Assembly (NCBI GenBank): GCA_002694885.1
Contig: NZNM01000132.1
Span: 1-64,000 of the forward strand
Length of the DNA: 64,000 bases
From: Opitutaceae bacterium
GTDB taxonomy: Bacteria; Verrucomicrobiota; Verrucomicrobiia; Opitutales; Opitutaceae
Direction of reading: 5' to 3'
Below the pieces are notes generated by a model. It made no database searches, had not been told where the DNA came from, and was given only the letters and a program-made list of their open reading frames with translations. Positions 59,668-64,000 of this stretch are shown here, piece by piece. Both the position numbers and the translations under genes were made by a program. Numbering within the stretch: the stretch's first letter is position 1; each line of letters opens with the position of its first letter.

Positions 59668-60208
59668 GTACCTCCGATGGATGAATGTCTTCCTCCTCGT
59701 CGAGCCATATCAAAACGAGGCGGGCCAGCGATTCGATGATTAGCAGAAAGCAACTTACCGGGAGCAAGCCTTTCACTAACCATAGCCAGGGCATACCGCC
59801 AGGATTTGGGGAGCTTTCGTTAATCGAAAACGAATTAACTGCGTAGTCCCAGCCATTCCACATAAGGAAAGCGTACATGGGAATGAGGAACAGGGCAATT
59901 CCGACAAAATCGACTATGCGTTTCGTTTTGCCCGAATAGCGCTGGTAAACGAAATCGACCCTGACATGGCCATCGTGGGTCATCGTATAGGATAGTCCCA
60001 AAACGAGTGTCGCCGAGAACAAGTACCAAAGCGAATCCTCGAGCCGCGTATTGGTAATGCCAAAGGCGTAGCGCAGCAGTACTTGGATAACGATTGCTCC
60101 CAGGAGTATGGCCATCGACCAGGATGACGCTTTCCCGATCAAAGTAATCGCTTTTTCAATACGATGGGCGAGAGTTTTCATTTTCATCGCTCGCTCGCGA
60201 GCTTCCAA
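59657..60208 (-). CDS. dctQ: TRAP transporter small permease DctQ
   Basis: 183 aa; ILLGAIVIQVLLRYAFGITNTRLEDSLWYLFSATLVLGLSYTMTHDGHVRVDFVYQ. Confidence 0.9.
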   Translation of the reverse strand: MEARERAMKMKTLAHRIEKAITLIGKASSWSMAILLGAIVIQVLLRYAFGITNTRLEDSLWYLFSATLVLGLSYTMTHDGHVRVDFVYQRYSGKTKRIVDFVGIALFLIPMYAFLMWNGWDYAVNSFSINESSPNPGGMPWLWLVKGLLPVSCFLLIIESLARLVLIWLDEEEDIHPSEVHGS

Positions 60209-60230
60209 GATAAGGGACGAATAATAAACG

Positions 60231-61322
60231 CTATCTCAGAAAAGCCTTATCCGCCCAGGTAGCGTATTCCGCTCGGAAAGACTGTAAATCGTCCCACACT
60301 TTCTTGAAGAACGGGTCCTTGGCCGACTCTTCCGCCGCGACCTCTTCCCAGGTTTTCCGAAAAATCTCAATCATTTCAGGCGACCACTGTTTGACTTGCA
60401 CTCCGCGTTCTTCATTGCGCTTCATAGCTGCGGCTTGGATAGCGGTGCAGTAGGCGATCGAATGGAGGATGCTCGATTTGCAGGCGGTTTCGATCTGGGC
60501 TTGCTGGGTATCGGTAAGACGTTCCCAAACGCTTTTGTTGATAATCAATTCGTGAGTAGTGGATTGCTGGTGCCACCCTGGAAAATAGTTGTAGTTGACG
60601 AGCTTGTGGAAACCTTGGCTTTCATCCACCGTAGGCAACGAGTACTCGGTAGCGTCGATCACGCCTTTTTCCAATGCGGGAAAAATCTCGCCTCCGGGTA
60701 GTACAGATACGGATACGCCGAGTTTTCCCATAATCACGCCACCAAGGCCAAAGAAGCGCATTTTCAAGTCCTTCAAATCGTCGACGGATGTAATTTCGTT
60801 GGCGAACCAGCCGCTCGTTTCAGGAGGGATGATAGCACAGACGAACACTTTTACGTCGAAGCCATTCGTGTCGTACATTTCTTGGTACAACTTCATTCCG
60901 TTGCCTTCGTAGAGCCATGAAAGAAACTCGGAAGAGTTTGGGCCGAAGGGTATAGCGCAAAAAAGCGGGGCGGATGGAATTTTGCCTGCCCAGAATCCCG
61001 CAGCTCCATATCCCGCATCCACTTTTCCGTCGGAAACGGCGTCTAGAATCTCTAAGGGCCCAACCAGGGCGTTTGGCTCGAATATTTCGAAGGTCACATT
61101 TCCACCGCTGACGCGATCGAGCTCATCGGAAATGTGAGTGAGCTGTTCGCCGATCACATTGACCGAAACAGGTATGAACGAAGCGAGTTCTATCCTAACT
61201 TTCCGATCTTGAGCAGCAGCTCCTGAGGAAGCGTTTTCCGCATGGGACCCCCCGCAACCTGCGAGAAGCGATACGATGGCAATAGGGATGAGAATGAGCG
61301 CTGAGTTTGGCATAGGGAGCAT
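60231..61322 (-). CDS. dctP: TRAP transporter substrate-binding protein DctP (lipoprotein)
   Basis: 363 aa; lipobox SLLAGC; EPNALVGPLEILDAVSDGKVDAGYGAAGFWAGKIPSAPLFCAIPFG. Confidence 0.92.
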   Translation of the reverse strand: MLPMPNSALILIPIAIVSLLAGCGGSHAENASSGAAAQDRKVRIELASFIPVSVNVIGEQLTHISDELDRVSGGNVTFEIFEPNALVGPLEILDAVSDGKVDAGYGAAGFWAGKIPSAPLFCAIPFGPNSSEFLSWLYEGNGMKLYQEMYDTNGFDVKVFVCAIIPPETSGWFANEITSVDDLKDLKMRFFGLGGVIMGKLGVSVSVLPGGEIFPALEKGVIDATEYSLPTVDESQGFHKLVNYNYFPGWHQQSTTHELIINKSVWERLTDTQQAQIETACKSSILHSIAYCTAIQAAAMKRNEERGVQVKQWSPEMIEIFRKTWEEVAAEESAKDPFFKKVWDDLQSFRAEYATWADKAFLR

Positions 61323-61507
61323 AGAATTCGCGTCTACAAAGAGGGTAGCTCAAAGCGAACGACTCAATTAGGCCGTTCACTGCTAGTATAGAGGTTTCAT
61401 GCTCGGAAGCTCCAAGGGACACGGCAACTTCTTTTTGCCGTCTATCGCGAACCTAGCCAGAATCCGGAGATGGAGATAGTACTCGGTATTCCGTATCCGC
61501 TGGCAGT

Positions 61508-61882
61508 CTATGAGTGAGAGACTGTGGCAAGTCGCTGCTGCATGGGTTCGATAAGCGCTTGCAGGTCATCGCATTGGCCAATTTCGTTAGCGGTCATGAA
61601 TGGCGCGATAGACTCGCCTCTTTCGATGAAAACGGCTGGGAGCTCGGCTTTCACGTCTGGATATTTCTCGGTGAATTCGTTTCGATGCAGGAAAGTTTTT
61701 TCGATTTCGAGCTCATCAATGAAATCCCGCCATGCGCCCTGCATGCTGGTCAGCCCATAGGTAATTTGGCACAGCTGGCACTTATAGTTAGAAGGAGACA
61801 GGACCTTGTGAATGGTGTCTGTCATGGCATTGAAAATGCCAGCGTCGGCATTGTAGACGAAAATCAGTTTCATAGGTGTCAC
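61508..61882 (-). CDS. Hypothetical protein
   Basis: 124 aa; KLIFVYNADAGIFNAMTDTIHKVLSPSNYKCQLCQITYGLTSM; codon-like composition, CxxC. Confidence 0.65.
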   Translation of the reverse strand: MTPMKLIFVYNADAGIFNAMTDTIHKVLSPSNYKCQLCQITYGLTSMQGAWRDFIDELEIEKTFLHRNEFTEKYPDVKAELPAVFIERGESIAPFMTANEIGQCDDLQALIEPMQQRLATVSHS

Positions 61883-62049
61883 CGTCGTAGGAACGATCTG
61901 AAAGGTGAATTGAATGACTATGTGGGCGGGAAAAAGCTACCGGCGCGTCAGCGCTCAGCAGGTTTTGCCGATTCTCACAGAGGATCCAAGAAAGTTAGCT
62001 ACGTCTATCGGCTCAGGATAGCGTCATTGAATCGCCGGAATCAGAAACC

Positions 62050-62622
62050 ATGAAAACCATATTGGGAAGTATTTGTGTTGGTCTACTGCTTTGCCTCGCG
62101 ACCGCTGTTCAGGCCATTGTGTGGACTGACGATCAGAGCATTGGAAAGCGCCTCAAAGAGGGGGAATCGTTTTCGGGAACATTCTAACTGGATAGTTTTG
62201 ATCCGCTTCTCCACACGATTTCTAGCGTCTCGGTATCGTTCGCGTTTTCTGACGGCCGGCGTTGGGGCGACATTCAAGGGGACTGGGCGGATATTAAGGT
62301 TGGGTCGGATTGGATGTGGACCGGTTTGGAGGTGGATGGGACCAGGCGTTTCGGCTTTGATTGGGTGAGCGAGAGTTTGGGCGGGCATTTAATTGCGGAT
62401 CCACAGTGAAATGGGTCTTTGGGATATCTTGTTCGGGCTGTTGATTTCCAGGGATGGAGAAGTCGAAACAATTTTCGTCTCGAGCGAGCTCGCATAACTG
62501 CTTGGGGAGAAGAAAAATCTTCCCATCACAATGTGCCGGATAGTGGGCACAGGTTGATTCTGTTCGGGTTGGGATTTGTCGCTTTAGCGGGTTGGTCCCG
62601 ATTTGCCAATAAGCGAAGCTAG
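62050..62622 (+). pseudogene. VPDSG-CTERM (exosortase-type sorting signal) protein interrupted by in-frame TAA (62185-62187) and TGA (62407-62409)
   Basis: MKTILGSICVGLLLCLATAVQAIVWTDDQSIGKRLKEGESFSGTF*LDSFDPLL...GGHLIADPQ*NGSLGYLVRAVDFQG...HHNVPDSGHRLILFGLGFVALAGWSRFANKRS*, one continuous frame. Confidence 0.82.
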
Positions 62623-62726
62623 GGTTGAAAATTCTGGTGATTAGCAAGTAAGCCGAGCCTGATCGCTCATTTTGCTTTCGCAAAGGGTGTTTGCTCGCAG
62701 ATCGACTGCTACCAATTGGGAGCTCT

Positions 62727-63707
62727 CTACCTCGAAGCCACGAAAATGGCTCGCTTGGGAGCGGGGTAGCCTTCGATGGTCTTTGTGGGGTCTTTGGGAT
62801 CGAGAAATGTCCTTAAAGAGTCGAAATGCATCCACTCGGTGCTCCGCTGCTCTTCAAAAGTAGTCGAGGAAACATCGACGAGATTGATTCCTCGATAGCC
62901 ACAGCGTTTCAGCCAGGCTTCCAAAGTTAGGCAACTGGGGATGAACCAAGTGTTTCGCATTTTGGCATAGCGACCTTTAGGGAGGAGGGAATATCCCTCC
63001 GATCCGTTGACAACGAGAGTTTCCAAAATCAGCTCTCCTTCTGGAGCGAGAAGGCTCCGTATCTCAAAAAGGTGATCAAGCGGAGAACGCCGGTGATAGA
63101 GAACTCCCATTGAAAACACCGAATTGAATGCGGGTATAGCTTCAGGAAGCTGTTCAATCGAGAAGGGGATCACCCAAGACGGTACGGATTCGGGCAGGTA
63201 TCGGTGGGCGAACAGCGACTGGACCACGTAAAGGAGATAGGGATCGATTCCCAACGCTAGCTTGGTCCGTTCGCCAGCCATTCGATAGGCGTAATATCCA
63301 TTGCCCGATCCGATATCGAGTACCAGGCGATCTTGAAGAGGTGAGATTGCGTTCTTCAATCGATCCCACTTTAGGTTGGAACGCCACTCTGTATCCAATT
63401 CTACGCCGAAGTAGTTCCATGGCCCTTTTCGCCAAGGGCGAAGAGACCCGAGGCATTCTTTCAGTACATGCCGTTGATCTTCCGGCAGATCGTTTGGGTG
63501 GCCAATGGTAATAGCTTCTTGATCATAATGCAGGCAACTGGGCAGGGCCTGGGGCATTCTTTCAAAGGAGTTGATCCAACCAGGTAGATGACCATTGTTC
63601 GAAGCGTAGAGGTTGTCCTGAATTCCGCGGGCGATGTCGTCGAGCCACGGATGCAGATCCGTGTTCCCTATCTGATCGAGCAGGGGTTGGTAGATCTGAT
63701 TGAACAT
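62727..63707 (-). CDS. cmoB: tRNA U34 carboxymethyltransferase CmoB
   Basis: 326 aa; LRPWRKGPWNYFGVELDTEWRSNLKWDRL, LDIGSGNGYYAYRMAGE, FSMGVLYHRRSPLDHL. Confidence 0.93.
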   Translation of the reverse strand: MFNQIYQPLLDQIGNTDLHPWLDDIARGIQDNLYASNNGHLPGWINSFERMPQALPSCLHYDQEAITIGHPNDLPEDQRHVLKECLGSLRPWRKGPWNYFGVELDTEWRSNLKWDRLKNAISPLQDRLVLDIGSGNGYYAYRMAGERTKLALGIDPYLLYVVQSLFAHRYLPESVPSWVIPFSIEQLPEAIPAFNSVFSMGVLYHRRSPLDHLFEIRSLLAPEGELILETLVVNGSEGYSLLPKGRYAKMRNTWFIPSCLTLEAWLKRCGYRGINLVDVSSTTFEEQRSTEWMHFDSLRTFLDPKDPTKTIEGYPAPKRAIFVASR

Positions 63708-63753
63708 TTCTTGGCGAATATTGGAATACTGTTAGGTATCAACTAATCAATGA

Positions 63754-63999
63754 CTACTTGATTGCGAGGAGAGAGGCGAAATTAAAACACTGAAACCATA
63801 CTTCGCAATGGCTGAAACCCGCCTTTTCTAGGCTCGCTTTGTGCTCCTCGATCGTCTCAGGCTTCAGCACGTCTTCCAAGGCCGCCCGTTTTTGACTGAC
63901 CTCCATATCGCTGTAGCCATTCGATCGCTTGTAATCGTGATGAAGTTCGAATAGCGATTTTTGGATACAAGAATCGTTGAATCGAATTTTTTCCGACAA
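63754..63999 (-). CDS. cmoA: Carboxy-S-adenosyl-L-methionine synthase CmoA, C-terminal part (truncated by window end)
   Basis: [63 protein letters not shown]; directly upstream of cmoB. Confidence 0.9.
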   Translation of the reverse strand: MSEKIRFNDSCIQKSLFELHHDYKRSNGYSDMEVSQKRAALEDVLKPETIEEHKASLEKAGFSHCEVWFQCFNFASLLAIK

Positions 64000-64000
64000 T

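Noticed and set aside
1665-62622. Idea that in-frame stops in several genes reflect stop-codon recoding
   Set aside because: Interrupting codons include TAA, TGA and TAG, while essential genes (atpD, sdhA, hflK and others) have none and terminate normally; independent nonsense mutations are simpler.

Overview
The window looks like a chromosomal segment of a Verrucomicrobiota/Opitutae-like bacterium. That placement is an inference from a VPDSG-CTERM remnant, the 'VRGLGPALEASGVPGFL' C-terminal domain and overall gene style. Housekeeping genes include the atpG end, atpD and atpC; hflKC; fetAB-like genes; an ECF sigma/anti-sigma pair; rsmE and rsmD; sdhCAB; gpsA; cmoB and the cmoA end. Two TRAP transporters and two tRNAs (Gly-TCC, Pro-TGG) are present. 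From about 2.6 to 22.7 kb lies a surface-polysaccharide island: a Wzm/Wzt exporter, several glycosyltransferases, FkbM methyltransferases, a methyltransferase with a long coiled coil, DUF115-like proteins, and sugar epimerase/dehydratase genes. Two areas are most worth follow-up. (1) A duplicated HpcH/HpaI aldolase + CMP-sugar cytidylyltransferase + DUF115 cassette whose two copies have decayed in complementary ways; it suggests an aldolase-based route to a CMP-activated ulosonic acid. (2) A tightly overlapping DUF3570-ApbE-TlpA-DUF4266 operon in which the DUF3570 beta-barrel carries a D-S-I-S-G-A-T-P-T sequence resembling an ApbE flavinylation site. Several genes are interrupted by in-frame stops or single-base frameshifts (four-helix protein in the atp operon, IS3 transposase, aldolase copy, VPDSG-CTERM protein, HDOD protein). 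All family calls are by eye from translated sequence; no searches were run.
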